Assembly (NCBI GenBank): GCA_032622095.1
Contig: CP136067.1
Coordinates: 177,416,556 to 177,480,555 of the forward strand
From: Siphonodentalium dalli
Lineage: Eukaryota; Mollusca; Scaphopoda; Gadilida; Siphonodentaliidae
Length of the DNA stretch: 64,000 nt
Reading direction: 5' to 3'
Of this stretch, positions 9,621 through 19,936 are shown piece after piece (position 1 is the stretch's first letter; each line of letters starts with the position of its first letter). The notes under the pieces are model-generated. The model made no database searches. It was not told where the DNA came from and saw only the letters and a list, made by a program, of their open reading frames with translations. A program made the position numbers and the translations under genes.

Positions 9621-10199
9621 TTAAAGGGGTACTGTACGCCATTTTCAATAGATTCCCGGTGATAACGATCTAATATCGATAATATATAAAACACTAAGTA
9701 ATTTGAGTCGAAGGTGTATTCTGTAAACGTTCAGGTTAATAGGTTATCTTAAAATCAAAGTTAATAATTTGATAAATTTAATTTATGGCTGGAGTCATAA
9801 ATTAAATTACGAATTTCCGTGTACAAGACGTAATAAAAATAATTCACGAATAGTGGATTGGGCAAAGCTGTGCTACACACGATCGTGTAAAAAATTATGT
9901 TGATACGGGGCGTAAACTCAAGCCACTCACTGACTGGTAACTGTACAATGACTTAATGAGTATATGGGACTAGTATGCATATAATATAACATTTATTTGA
10001 TACATTTGCTTGAAAATTGTTCAAAAATTACTCGACAAAGATAATTGGTATTTTCACCTTCCGGCTAATCTGTCATCCGCATCCGTAACATTACTTCGTA
10101 CTCAACAGACTTTTAAATAATGGAAATATGGTTACCTTATTCTACAACTCAGAGAACTAAAGAAACCAACAACAACATTTGGGTACAGTATCCCTTTAA
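9621..10199 (+). mobile_element. TTAA-flanked MITE with GGTACTGTAC-like ends
   Basis: Terminal inverted repeats TTAAAGGGGTACTGTACG (left) and the inverse of TTAAAGGGATACTGTACC (right) define a 579-bp element bounded by TTAA. It contains an internal hairpin around 9774-9812 (arms of 'aatttaatttatg' type). Non-coding. It lies in the long intron of the EF-hand gene. Confidence 0.75.
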
Positions 10200-11002
10200 G
10201 TACACAGGCCCCTGATTAAGTATAATGGCAACAGCGAGCCACACCTATACCCGTGGGTGTGATTTCTGGCGCGTTGATCAATTTGACAGCATATCAATGC
10301 AAGATTAATTATACCTGCATTCAGTTTTTCAGTCTTTGATACATTAGGCGTAATCTGACATCCTTCAGTCTGTACCGAGAGCACATCGCTTGGTGGCTAA
10401 AAACGGTGACATTATCCTACACCAAAATAACCCGATGCTTCATCTGCACTGAATATGTCCCCCGAGAAAAGTGTCGGTATACACTGCATGTACTGATTTT
10501 CAGGGACGTTCCTATATATAGTATTTGGTATTGAGTAATGCAAAATTCCAATATTGGCTTAATGGCTTAATAATTTGGGTTTATATATGTTCTAATTAAG
10601 AGTACGGGCTGTGTAAATAAAGACACTCACTAGTAACACGAATAACTCACACAATGGTAACAATGATTGTTATATTGTTAAAGCTGTCCTCAGAAAGATA
10701 CGAAGGTTTGACATTACAAATAGACTAGACTAGTGAACATTAATCTATGGTTGGTACAACATACCAGTCTGAACTTGAAGGAAATGCGTTGCTTTCAATT
10801 TCATATATGATTTCAGATAATGGGCATTACTGGTATTTATTTACTCAAATGACTGTATTAACATCAACAGGCATTTCTGTACAAACTGCAATTACAACTG
10901 ATAAAATACCATTATGCCAGTTTGCCATTGCCACATGGGCATGAATCCCCACGATGGCCCAACACTGGCAGTAGTGGCAGTGTAGTAAAGGGTTAAAATT
11001 GT
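10200..11002. other. unassigned intronic DNA
   Basis: No feature is recognised up to about 10740. A 65-codon open frame at 10747-10944 (+) has no domain. The stretch ends with 'gtagtaaagggttaa', resembling the terminus of a TTAA element whose other end I did not find. Confidence 0.3.
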
Positions 11003-11019
11003 GGGGGGGGGGGGGGGGG
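11003..11019. repeat. poly(G) run, 17 bases
   Basis: Uninterrupted G run following 'aaaattgt'. Confidence 0.95.
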
Positions 11020-11328
11020 CAACAACAATTTCCCTTAATTATTTATTATTTTCAAAAACAGTAGCTCGTACATAGCACCCATAACTTAGAATTGAAACAG
11101 CTTCTTTGTTGAATATTTGGAAATTTGGATTAATTGGTAAATTTGACGTAGATTCGTACGAGTAAACGATCTCCCCTGTTATTCGCGGTAGTACAAAACA
11201 CATTTCGCAATTTGCTCAAACCTGTAAAATTAATCATATTCCTCGAAAGGACAAGGAAATTAATTTATCAACATATAATCATTAACTACATAGCGATGAT
11301 AATCAAGCGTACAACGTAATTTGACAAA

Positions 11329-11359
<31 letters not shown>

Positions 11360-11363
11360 ACAT
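11329..11363. repeat. poly(C) run (17) followed by (CA)n
   Basis: C at 11329-11345 passes directly into a CA dinucleotide repeat to about 11363. Confidence 0.95.
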
Positions 11364-11687
11364 CCTGTATGTACGTGCCTGGTGATTTTAGCCTCTGCAC
11401 CAGTGATCTAAATTAAGAGGTGTCAGTGACCTGGTTTCAATTAGGATGGGAATCTGTAATTGCCAGGCTTGTGTTTTGCCTAATTTCTCTGGAACTATCT
11501 GGCGACAAACATTCACATATCATATTCGACTGCATTGTATGTATAATCTGAACAAGTATTAAGAGAGTGCATAAACAATGGATTTAAACATGGCTCATTC
11601 GAGTTTCTAAATGTTTGTTAGGTAATTTGGAAGGATGGATAAGATAGGTTGACAAATACACGAAATGTTGATATACTCTTAATTGCT

Positions 11688-11938
11688 TTAACCCTTTACC
11701 CAACAGAACGGCCCTGTGCCAATGCATTCTCTTATATATGCGAGTCGACCATATGTCGCCTCGCATATATAAGAGAATGCATTGGCTTAACATATTAAAA
11801 ATTATAAAATTGTTAAAGAATGTAAGAAAAAATGGTAAAAAGTGTTAAAATTAGGCCAATGCATTCTCTTATATATGCGAGGCGACCTATGGTCGACTCG
11901 CATATATACGAGAATGCATTGGCACAGGGCATAACTGT
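11688..11938 (+). mobile_element. piggyBac-like MITE, family A, 3'-truncated copy
   Basis: Starts TTAACCCTTTACCCAACAGA, with both palindrome modules intact (11718-11786 and 11855-11923) and the start of the right arm 'gcataactgta'. It then switches abruptly to inverted family B2 sequence ('tgctctgaaaaaaaa'). The right terminus is absent. Confidence 0.75.
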
Positions 11939-12250
11939 ATGCTCTGAAAAAAAATACTTACTATGGTCACAACCATTTCCATCTGTTTTCAAATTTTTGC
12001 ACATAAGTGAAACAAATGCTTTTTCTTTCTACCATATCAGCAATCGATTAGCACATAACGCTCTTTATTGTTTCACGCCGTGCAAATGCAACGTCGTGTT
12101 CGTTGTATTATGTATAGATCCAATGCGTTTTTCTGTGAACTATAACGTTCATAGACAGGTATATCAAGTATTTGTCGATTTATTTCGATACCGGGAAACA
12201 TTCAAAAGCGAATATTATTATTAGGCGTATTTTGAAGCGCAAACCACCAT
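11939..12250 (-). repeat. Interspersed repeat family B2, inverted copy
   Basis: Reverse-complement match to 9030-9400: 'cataacgctctttatt', 'ccaatgcgtttttc', 'tttcgatac' and 'aaaagcgaatattattatt'. It is followed directly by family B1, the same order seen (inverted) at 39858-40797. Confidence 0.65.
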
Positions 12251-12255
12251 GTGAC

Positions 12256-12788
12256 TTGAAAGGCACAGGCGGCGTTTGTTGCAGAAATATCCATATTTGT
12301 TCAAATCGCCAGCAACAGAAGGAATATTAAAATATATATAGTTTTGTTCATATGCCAAACATAATCAGCGCGTAAATAGTATATTGTCGTCAAGACGTAC
12401 GCTGGTGTACGTAAACAGGAGCCTGCTCGTGTTACAGAAGTTTTGCTTCTGTTTACATAACACAGCTCAATTCTATTGGTAAATCACACACAAATGAGGT
12501 AAACGCTCTTTATTATTTTCATATCAGGAAAACAGTAACAAATAACGCTCTTTATGTTTACCATATCCGGATATAAACAAAAGCCAGGTAACGTAACGTT
12601 TTTTGCTTTTGTTTACATAACAAAGGAAACAAAATTGACAATAACATACTGTTTATGCCATATTTATGATTGGTATAAAAACAAAGTCTGTCTATATTTT
12701 ACTATTCTTTCTGTTTATGGCGGTTTTTGACGGAGCTGAATATTTTAACAGCATACCCACCGCCAATTAACGCCGCCCGTATCTTTAA
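12256..12788 (+). mobile_element. TTAA MITE family B1, diverged copy
   Basis: Runs from 'ttgaaaggcacaggcgg' (left TTAA mutated to TTGA) to 'cgcccgtatctttaa'. It shares with the copies at 39858-40358 and 58346-58848 the motifs 'cgctctttat', 'ttttgtttacataaca', 'ataacatactgtttatg', 'ggcggtttttgacgg' and 'cccaccgcca'. Non-coding. Confidence 0.7.
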
Positions 12789-12807
12789 TGCATCTGAGAG
12801 GTTGAAA

Positions 12808-12893
12808 GTATTATGTCGGGTCTCGGCTTTTGTCTTCAATCTCTATCTTAGTATTATGTCGGGTCTCGGCTTTTGTCTTCAATCACTATCTTA
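12808..12893 (+). repeat. 43-bp tandem duplication
   Basis: Two copies of a unit starting gtattatgtcgggtctcggc, at 12808 and 12851, almost identical. It lies immediately after the B1 element. Confidence 0.9.
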
Positions 12894-13594
12894 CAAACAC
12901 ATGTCATTTGTAATTGAACGACACATACCGCGATAAAAACAATCAGTTACTGGGTTTAATTTGAGATTGTGTACTAGTCGATGAGTTCATTTATCTTCAT
13001 AACACACAGGGACGGCGCTGGCTCGACATTTACTTATGAAAATAGTTTTTGCCAAATTGTTTTATAAGTTGCCAAATGTTATCACTTTCTGCGACATTGG
13101 GTCTTATATTTCGACAATCGATGTTTGGACAACTTTTGATATCGATAGGAAAGCAGGTAATAATTAACAATTCTTGCCTCTCTATTGTGGTTTATCATAG
13201 AACAGTAAACCAATCATCGAACACTAACATAGCAGAATGATTTACTTCATCAAAATCGAACATCGAAACAATACGGATTAGCTATGTAACAGTAAACACC
13301 CCCACCAATTCAATTCAATTTACTCCGCTCATCGTCATGTTGATGTGCAGAACACTGATGTATATAAACATAATATGATAAATTCTGCCCGCATGTGTGG
13401 CGCTTGTGTGTTGGATTATCATAATATTTTATATATTTAGACATAATGCACACATGGTGAAATGTGGTAAAATATTAACAGAAGCCTCATGCGAGCGTAA
13501 AGATCGACATAGCCCTTCTAATGATTTGTGGTTCGTCTTCTTTTTACACACTTGTAATCCCTTCACCGTCGATGCTAATTATATCATATTAAAG
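12894..13594. other. unassigned intronic AT-rich DNA
   Basis: Short open frames only (63 codons at 13049, 66 codons at 13397, both +) without domains. No repeat partner recognised. Confidence 0.3.
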
Positions 13595-13980
13595 TGATGT
13601 GAAACACTCCTGTAGGGTGATCAAATAGAAATGGAAAATAATCTTGCCCGCAGTTGTGATTTTTGCAAATATTATATCCAAATTTACAACACACACCCTC
13701 ATTCTTACATATGAATTAAATGCAGTGAGTCTCGATGGCGAAATCGTTTTCGTTAGTTTATCGACGATAGTTGCGTCCCGAATCTAGAAGTAAATATTTG
13801 CAATTGAGTGTAGTTCAGACGATGTTTTCTATGGAGTGATACGGTCGATTTGTTTGATATTTCCGGCGATGTTAATATAGAAAGCTATATTCATCCAGTT
13901 GGCATAGCGCCTGAATACTAACATATCAGTTCGCCACACAGAACAAGTCCATAATATGTCTTTAACTACACCCTGAGGTG
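13595..13980 (+). repeat. Interspersed repeat family I, copy 1
   Basis: Begins 'gtgatgtgaaacactcctgt' 'agggtgatcaa', continues with 'gaagtaaatatttgcaattg' and 'cagacgatgttttctatg', and ends near 'gaacaagtccataatatgtc'. Copies on the same strand lie at 52540-52740 and 57827-58045. Non-coding; class unknown. Confidence 0.7.
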
Positions 13981-14055
13981 CAAATATTTCCTAATCTTAT
14001 AAAGTACCACTAATAAAATTACTGTATGAGTTTGACCAATAACTTTCTTGAGCAA

Positions 14056-14926
14056 TTAACCCTTCGTATAATAAAGCATAATTGATGAGTAGTTATCCCA
14101 TACATGTAGGTCATGTTCAGATAATAAATTCAACAAACGAGTTGAGCTTATTATCTAAACATTTTCCTCAATAAATAGGGCTTCTTCTACACTTTTAATT
14201 ATACCCCCCGCAACGAAGTTAGGGGGGGGGGTATACTGGAGTCAGCTTGTCCGTCCGTCGTCCGTCCGTGGACACAAATTTGTCCGGAGTTTTTCTCAGT
14301 CGTTTTTTTTTATCAATTTCCGTGAAACTTGGCACAGACATCAATCACCATGGGAACCTGTGCACCTGCGATTATGACGTCTGTCGGACTTATTTTGGTG
14401 GAGTTATCCCCCCTTTTTTTACTTAGAATTTTTTTGCAACATGTATACTTTTGTCCGAGCTTTTATTCCTACATTTTTCTGTCAATTTTTTTAAAACGTG
14501 GCACAGATATTCAGTACCATGGGAACTTGTGCACCTGCGATTATGACGTCTGTACGACATTTTTTGTGTGTAGTTATTCCCCTTTTTCGACTTAGAAATT
14601 TTTTCGCAACATACATAATTTTGTCCAAGCTTTTATTCCTACATTTTTCGGTCAATAGGTATAAGATTAGGGTTGTGGTTGTACACCTGCAATGGGAACT
14701 GTTATTTTATTATTTTAACTAAATGTTTACTGACATGTGAAACATCTTAGTATTTTAAAAACAGGGGGGTATCCGTAGTCCCATTGGGACAGTCACACCT
14801 CTAGTTACCACTGTTATCAGTTGTTTGCTGTTATCACATTGACATCCCTCCAAATCAATAATGGACCATTCCGATATACACTTGTTAACTGACTGTGATA
14901 ATCGATTTAGTATATAAAGGGTTAAA
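14056..14926 (+). mobile_element. TTAA MITE family J with a nested element
   Basis: Left end TTAACCCTTCGTATAATAAA and right end the inverse of TTAACCCTTTATATACTAAA, both bounded by TTAA and with CCCTT-type termini as in piggyBac-like elements. It has an internal hairpin AGATAATAAATTCAAC...GTTGAGCTTATTATCT at 14117-14153. It is interrupted by the GGGGGTATAC element at about 14203-14815. Shorter relatives are at 35182-35382 (inverted) and 44813-45060. Confidence 0.7.
14203..14815 (+). repeat. GGGGGTATACTG element with a 169-bp internal duplication
   Basis: The start forms a small G/C hairpin (ATACCCCCC ... GGGGGGTAT), then 'gtccgtccgtcgtccgtccg'. Two copies of a 169-bp unit begin near 14329 and 14498 ('ttggcacagaca.caatcaccatggga' and its like). 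The element ends near 'aggggggtatccgtagtccc' and 'cctctagtt'. Repeats with this opening are widespread in marine invertebrates (general knowledge). It is nested in the family J MITE. Confidence 0.65.
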
Positions 14927-15055
14927 AATGACTTGCCAAATATTTTGCCTAATGAAACTTTTTTCTCTCCAAATATGACTTATTTTTGCATTTGGCGGCA
15001 AATATTGCAAACGGCAGCGCGAAACCTACATGATAACACATTTTTTTATTTGCAG

Positions 15056-15138
15056 AAGATGGAGTCCTGTCAAAGCCAGAAGTGTTCGCCATAATGCAGA
15101 GAGAGGGAGATGGCTTCGTCCTAAAGAAGAAAAAATGA
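15056..15138 (+). CDS. secreted EF-hand prepropeptide, terminal coding exon
   Basis: Follows a strong acceptor (tttttttatttgcag, ending 15055). The first two bases (AA) complete the codon left open by the G at 7510, giving Glu. The joined residues read D-L-D-E-D-G-V-L-S-K-P-E, a canonical EF-hand loop: Asp at 1, 3 and 5, Gly 6, Leu 8, Ser 9, Glu 12. An exiting helix VFAIMQREG and a tail GDGFVLKKKK follow before TGA at 15136-15138. The flanking E-helix (YEGVNNFFNTW) comes from the previous exon. The protein is about 115 residues from the signal core onward, with a single EF-hand, destined for the secretory pathway. AATAAA polyadenylation-like signals follow at 15524 and 15599. The intervening 7.5-kb intron is filled with MITEs. 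Confidence 0.75.
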
Positions 15139-15696
15139 CACATTGTGACATCATAAACGTTTTTTCGCCATAATAGTCGTGTGGTTTCTAATCTCGAATG
15201 TGTGTGAATACTACACAGAGGGGCCTACATTGTTTGGGGTTCTGGTCACAACATCAGCCGGAATATTTGGGAAATTTAATGTAAACAGTATTCATATTAA
15301 CAAATATTAACATTGATGAAATGAAAGGGATTCGACAATAAGCTTTAAGCTTGTCGCAAGAGTGACACGGCCCATCCCGTGATTTAATACAAATGGGGAC
15401 TTCAGGTTTAAGATTTTTGACGTGTCATCGCGTATACTAGTGGACTTCAGGTTTAAGATTTTTGACGTGTCATCGCGTATACTAGTATACTCACATGGTG
15501 TGCCTCTTTGATGGGTATTTCAAAATAAAGTAGATCCACACGGAATTATTTGAGTTATGTGGGAATAGGTTGTAATAGTATGGTGGTTGTCAGATGAAAA
15601 TAAAGTCGTTTTATATTTGGTTTCAGAAATGTAATTGTTATACCGGTATCCACCGGCGCCCCATATATATGCACTTCCATCATCAAATACCTGACT
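15139..15696. other. probable 3' UTR and downstream DNA, with a 45-bp tandem duplication
   Basis: Contains two adjacent 45-bp copies starting ggacttcaggtttaagattt at 15397 and 15442, and AATAAA at 15524-15529 and 15599-15604, either of which could end the EF-hand transcript. Confidence 0.45.
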
Positions 15697-16096
15697 TTAA
15701 CCCTTTACCCAACAAACCGGCCAAAACCGGCCAATTAAAGCTTCAAAAGCCTAAAATATCTTCGGTCTGTCTCAATAGAACCATACACATATGGATATCA
15801 TTGGAACCGGCTCCTTGACCACATTGTGATAGTTACAGTTATGCCATGTGCCAATGCATTCTCTTATATATGCGAGTCGACCATAGGTCGCCTCGCATAT
15901 ATAAGAGAATGCATTGGCCTAAAAAAAATCTTTTTTTAACACTTTTTACCATTTTTTCTTACATTCTTTAACAATTTTATAATTTTTAATGTGTTAAGCC
16001 AATGCATTCTCTTATATATGCGAGGCGACCTATGGTCGACTCGCATATATAAGAGAATGCATTGGCACAGGGCCGTTCTGTTGGGTAAAGGGTTAA
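15697..16096 (-). mobile_element. piggyBac-like MITE, family A, complete copy
   Basis: 400 bp, TTAA to TTAA, in the orientation opposite to the 3515 copy: the 'ggatatcattggaaccgg' arm comes first. It has palindrome modules at 15850-15918 and 15998-16066 and ends TGTTGGGTAAAGGGTTAA. No coding capacity. Confidence 0.85.
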
Positions 16097-16192
16097 ATCA
16101 AACTTCAAGCCCTCATCTCCCCCCAGAATGAAGGATGACTTGTCAGGAATGTGTCACTTTGTGCCACATCAGACTTATGTGGTTTACCCTTT

Positions 16193-16428
16193 CATGACGG
16201 GATCTGCGCTGGTGCAGCATTAATGTTCCTGTGCCAGTGCATTCTCTTATATATACGAGTCTCACATAAGGAGCCTCGCAAATGCAAGAAAATGCACTGG
16301 CTTACAAGGTCAAGATACATATTGTTTGGCCAATGTATTCTGTTATATATGCGAGACTCCTTATAGGAGAATGCATTGGCACAGGGTTTTCACAAAATTT
16401 CAGCAAGCTCCAGTCATGACAGGGTTAA
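16193..16428 (+). mobile_element. MITE subfamily A2, complete but diverged
   Basis: Starts tttaccctttcatgacggg (left TTAA mutated) and ends ccagtcatgacagggttaa. It has a diverged palindrome module at 16233-16301 with centre CTCACATAAGGAGCC in place of the GTCGACC centre, and a shortened one at 16329-16380. Related fragments are at 30876-30992 and 35008-35126. Confidence 0.65.
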
Positions 16429-16647
16429 GCGATTTTGGATAATGCTAATCGGGGTGACAGAATTGTGAAAGTAAATGCATTATAAGACGAATGTTTTCTC
16501 GTATATGTATTTCCCGATCCAACAGGTGATGGTGGTAGATCTGTAAGCTCAAACTGCCCATCCGATTCGCAACCTCACAGTGCAAATGATCTACACAAAC
16601 CCGACAACACAATTTGGCTTTTAGACAAAATATAAACAGCACTAGTG

Positions 16648-17427
16648 GTCGTATTCACCAACTGGATTTATATTTAGTCCAGGTGATTAAAACTGGGAGA
16701 GGCCCAGTATGTGGTCGTCCATGAGAAGACATCGCGGCGGCAGAGGATTATCAAATCAAGGGGATTAGTGTAAACATATTTCAAGGGGATTGACGGAGAT
16801 TATAGATTACATAAAACACGCTACACACAGTACACATTTGTGACACGCCATATCAAACCCAGTCGGAAGTCGGGATTTTTTTACCCTGTGCCAATGCATT
16901 CTCTTATATATGCGAGTCGACCATAGGTCGCCTCGCATATATAAGAGAATGCATTGGCCTAACAATTTTAATACCTTTTTCTGGTATTCTTTAACAATTT
17001 TATGATTTCACCCATACAGAGCCCCAGACAAACATGAGCAGACGACACTCTTCTATATGCTTCTATATATGTGTGGGGCTCCCTGCAGGGTAATGGATGT
17101 TTTTTATTTTATGTCCTAAAAATTGTAAGAAACATTTATTTAAAAAACATGATAAAAAATTGTTAGGCCAATGCATTCTCTTATATATGCGAGGCGACCT
17201 ATGGTCGACTCGCATATATAAGAGCATGCATTGGCACAGGGTAAAAAAATCCCGACTTACGACTGGATTTGATATGGCGGGTCACATTTGGAAAATAGCA
17301 AATGTGATACATTGGGTCAATCATATCATCGACAGGGCATCTGAGTCGTAAATGCTACCTTACGCTCTCAGCGGCTAAGAAATAAAGTACCCAAATTACA
17401 AAATAAAACCAGTTGGTGAATACGATC
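16648..17427. mobile_element. Inverted-repeat element with a nested palindrome pair
   Basis: Outer ends gtcgtattcaccaactgg (16649) and the inverse at 17409-17426 form terminal inverted repeats. Within it, arms of about 130 bp (16834-16970 and 17160-17302) are inverted to each other: 'cgccatatcaaacccagtcg', a run of T, 'accctgtgcc' and a 69-bp palindrome module (16890-16958, 17167-17235). The palindrome modules here sit in a carrier unlike family A. Non-coding. Confidence 0.65.
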
Positions 17428-17659
17428 TTTGTGTTACATGCACAACGCAATATTTATTGGGAATATATCTTCAGTTTAGGGTTTATCAGTTAGAGAGGGT
17501 TATCTATCGACTACCAATTCGTCTGCGGGCAATGCCATTGTGGCTTGTCGCTTGTGTTTGGAGCAGAAAAATGTCGTGCACCAACTCAGATGGATGGTTC
17601 AAATTTTCCGTAATTTATCCTTGCTGGTCTTCTGCCATTCATGGGCATAAGTTGAGTCC

Positions 17660-18365
17660 GTTGAGTGTAAGTGTAAGATGCCCATGTACGTTAGTGTTAT
17701 GTGAATACATCCACATTGTCACTCAGTACATGAAAACGATTCTGCTGTACCGCTTACAATAAAATATCGAAGAAATTTCCATGATAGTCCCGTTGTTCGA
17801 TACACCATTTGCACTGAGATGCCGCGAATCGTTTGGGGAGTTTGAAGCCATGCTTGACAGATATCACTGAGATGCCGCGAATCGTTTGGGGAGTTTGAAG
17901 CCATACTTGACAGATCTAATTGAGATGCCTCGAATCGTTTGGGCAGTTTGAAGCTATGCTTGACAGATCTCATTGAGATGCCGCGAATCGTTTGGGAAGT
18001 TTGAAGCTATGCTTGACAGATATCACTGAGAAGCCGCGAATCGTTTGGGCAGTTTGAAGCCATGCTTGACAGATATCACTGAGAAGCCGCGAATCGTTTG
18101 GGTAGCTTGAAGCCATGCTTGACAGATATCATTGAGATGCCGCGAATCGTTTGTGCAATTTGAAGCCATGCTTGACAGATATCAGCACTTTGATTTACGA
18201 ACGATTTGTCTTGAATAATTTGAGTGTAAGAGTCAGATACCCATGTACGTAGTGTTATATAACTATCTCCACATTTTCACTCAATACATGGAAACGATTC
18301 TACTGTACCGCTTACAATAAAATATCGAAAAAAATTCCATGATGGTCCCGTTGTTCGATACACCA
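17660..18365. repeat. 53-bp x 7 satellite between about 150-bp direct repeats
   Basis: 'gccgcgaatcgtttggg' recurs with an exact 53-bp period (17821, 17874, 17927, 17980, 18033, 18086, 18139). The array (about 17815-18185) is flanked by direct copies at 17660-17813 and 18222-18363, which share 'gtgtaag', 'cccatgtacg', 'accgcttacaataaaatatc' and 'cccgttgttcgatacacca'. Open frames on both strands are repeat translations. Confidence 0.9.
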
Positions 18366-18517
18366 GAAGATAACTGTTATCAATAACTAGTCGCAAATAA
18401 CCTTGGATATGTTTCATAATGAATATATATTTGTGACAGATGAGTGAATATATGTCATCATGTCCTAATTTATTTGCATATAAATGCATGAAATGACGTT
18501 CTCCAATATTCGCCATT

Positions 18518-18618
18518 GTTTCGCTAATGGATAGGACTGGTGAACGCCATGGTTGTATAAATTAATTGTTTAATTTCCACAACCATGGCGTTCCGCAGTC
18601 TTATCCATTAGCGAAACA
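18518..18618. repeat. foldback element, about 40-bp arms
   Basis: The left arm tgtttcgctaatggatagga and on to 'gaacgccatggttgt' is matched by the inverse 'acaaccatggcgttc' through 'tccattagcgaaaca'. The loop is about 20 bp of AT-rich sequence. Confidence 0.85.
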
Positions 18619-19499
18619 TTCAGCGCAATTGTGGACATAATACAATAATACAACTCCGTTTGTCAGTTTCCGATGAGAATATGGCATTTTATAGTAGTGT
18701 AGATTTAATTCAGTAGATGTTTGTTTGAGTCGAAGAAAGTCGTGGTGGGAATCAGCCAAGAGAAATAATTTTGGTCACGGCCAATGATGACCTTATAAAA
18801 ACGTCCATAGCTGACGCGTCGTGTGAACTCGACAACACAGAACAAACACAGCAATACAGTTTCACAACACAGTTATCACCGCGTGCTACGGACACTAACT
18901 TGAATGGCCAAGGAAGCAAATAATGCTCTTTCTCAAGTTAAAGGGACGCATGGCCTTCGTTATAGGTTATAAGTTAGAAATAACAGTTACCAGTTTATGA
19001 AAATTCCTCAAGAATATAATAATAGTACAGTATAACGGTAGTATCGGCTGAACTTTGAAAGCATGCCCAATTATTCCGCTGAACGCTTTTAGTGATTAGG
19101 TCAGATTAGTTAACAACATATGACGTCGTGTTCGTGTTACGGTCTGTGTTATTGGGGTATGAACGGGTGACCCAATTGACAGTTGACCAATCACCGAACA
19201 TGATTTAGTGTAACACAGACGGGCTATGTGAATATTATCTTTTACGAATTGCGTCTGCAGCCAAACTAGTTATCGTTGCTAAGTTCCTCAAAATCTTATA
19301 TTGGGCTGACTTAATGTGCTGCGTGGGCTAGTGTCAAATTATCAGCAGATCTTGTGGAAATAAATAAGAACAAGAGGTACGCTGTCGCATGGCATTTGCC
19401 CCCGACCGTAGCAATTTGGATTAAGCATGGACGAAACTGCGGATATCCGAGGAGGTCTATATGACCATTCCAAAAGAAGTTCGTACAGAAATGTTGACT
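18619..19499. other. unassigned DNA
   Basis: Contains 'agttaaagggacgcatggcc' at about 18936, which looks like the terminus of a TTAA element without a recognised partner, and a weak inverted pair around 19133 and 19205 ('ggtctgtgtta', 'taacacagacgg'). No gene seen. Confidence 0.3.
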
Positions 19500-19936
19500 A
19501 AAAACCACAAAACAAGTTTTTGTTTTGTATTTTGTTATGGTATAAATAGGTTTATTGCAAATAAAATATGCAAAGAGCCAGACAACAGGTCCGACGACCT
19601 GTATAAGTCCGACTCAACAAAATATAAATTACAAAAAATATTCACGTGATCAACAAAACAAAACAAAAAACAAAATTAAGTGCATATGGTGATACTGTAC
19701 AGTTGATTCAGGAGTCCTTGGGTGGTAAGAAGCTACATATTCAATAATTTTCCAAATTTTAATCGATTTGAGGCTATGTGTATCGGTTTGGGTAATTGGC
19801 CAAATAGATCTTTTAGACACCAGAAAAATCATATAGGATTACGCTTTATATAATATTATCTAATTGCATCCTCACCAAAAGAAAATGAAAGATTAATAAT
19901 TCAACTTGTAATTTGTAACAACATGTATATAAAAAA

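Noticed and set aside
16445-16642. Cys-rich 65-codon frame on -
   Set aside because: No splice signals or signal peptide in the right place; next to MITE sequence.
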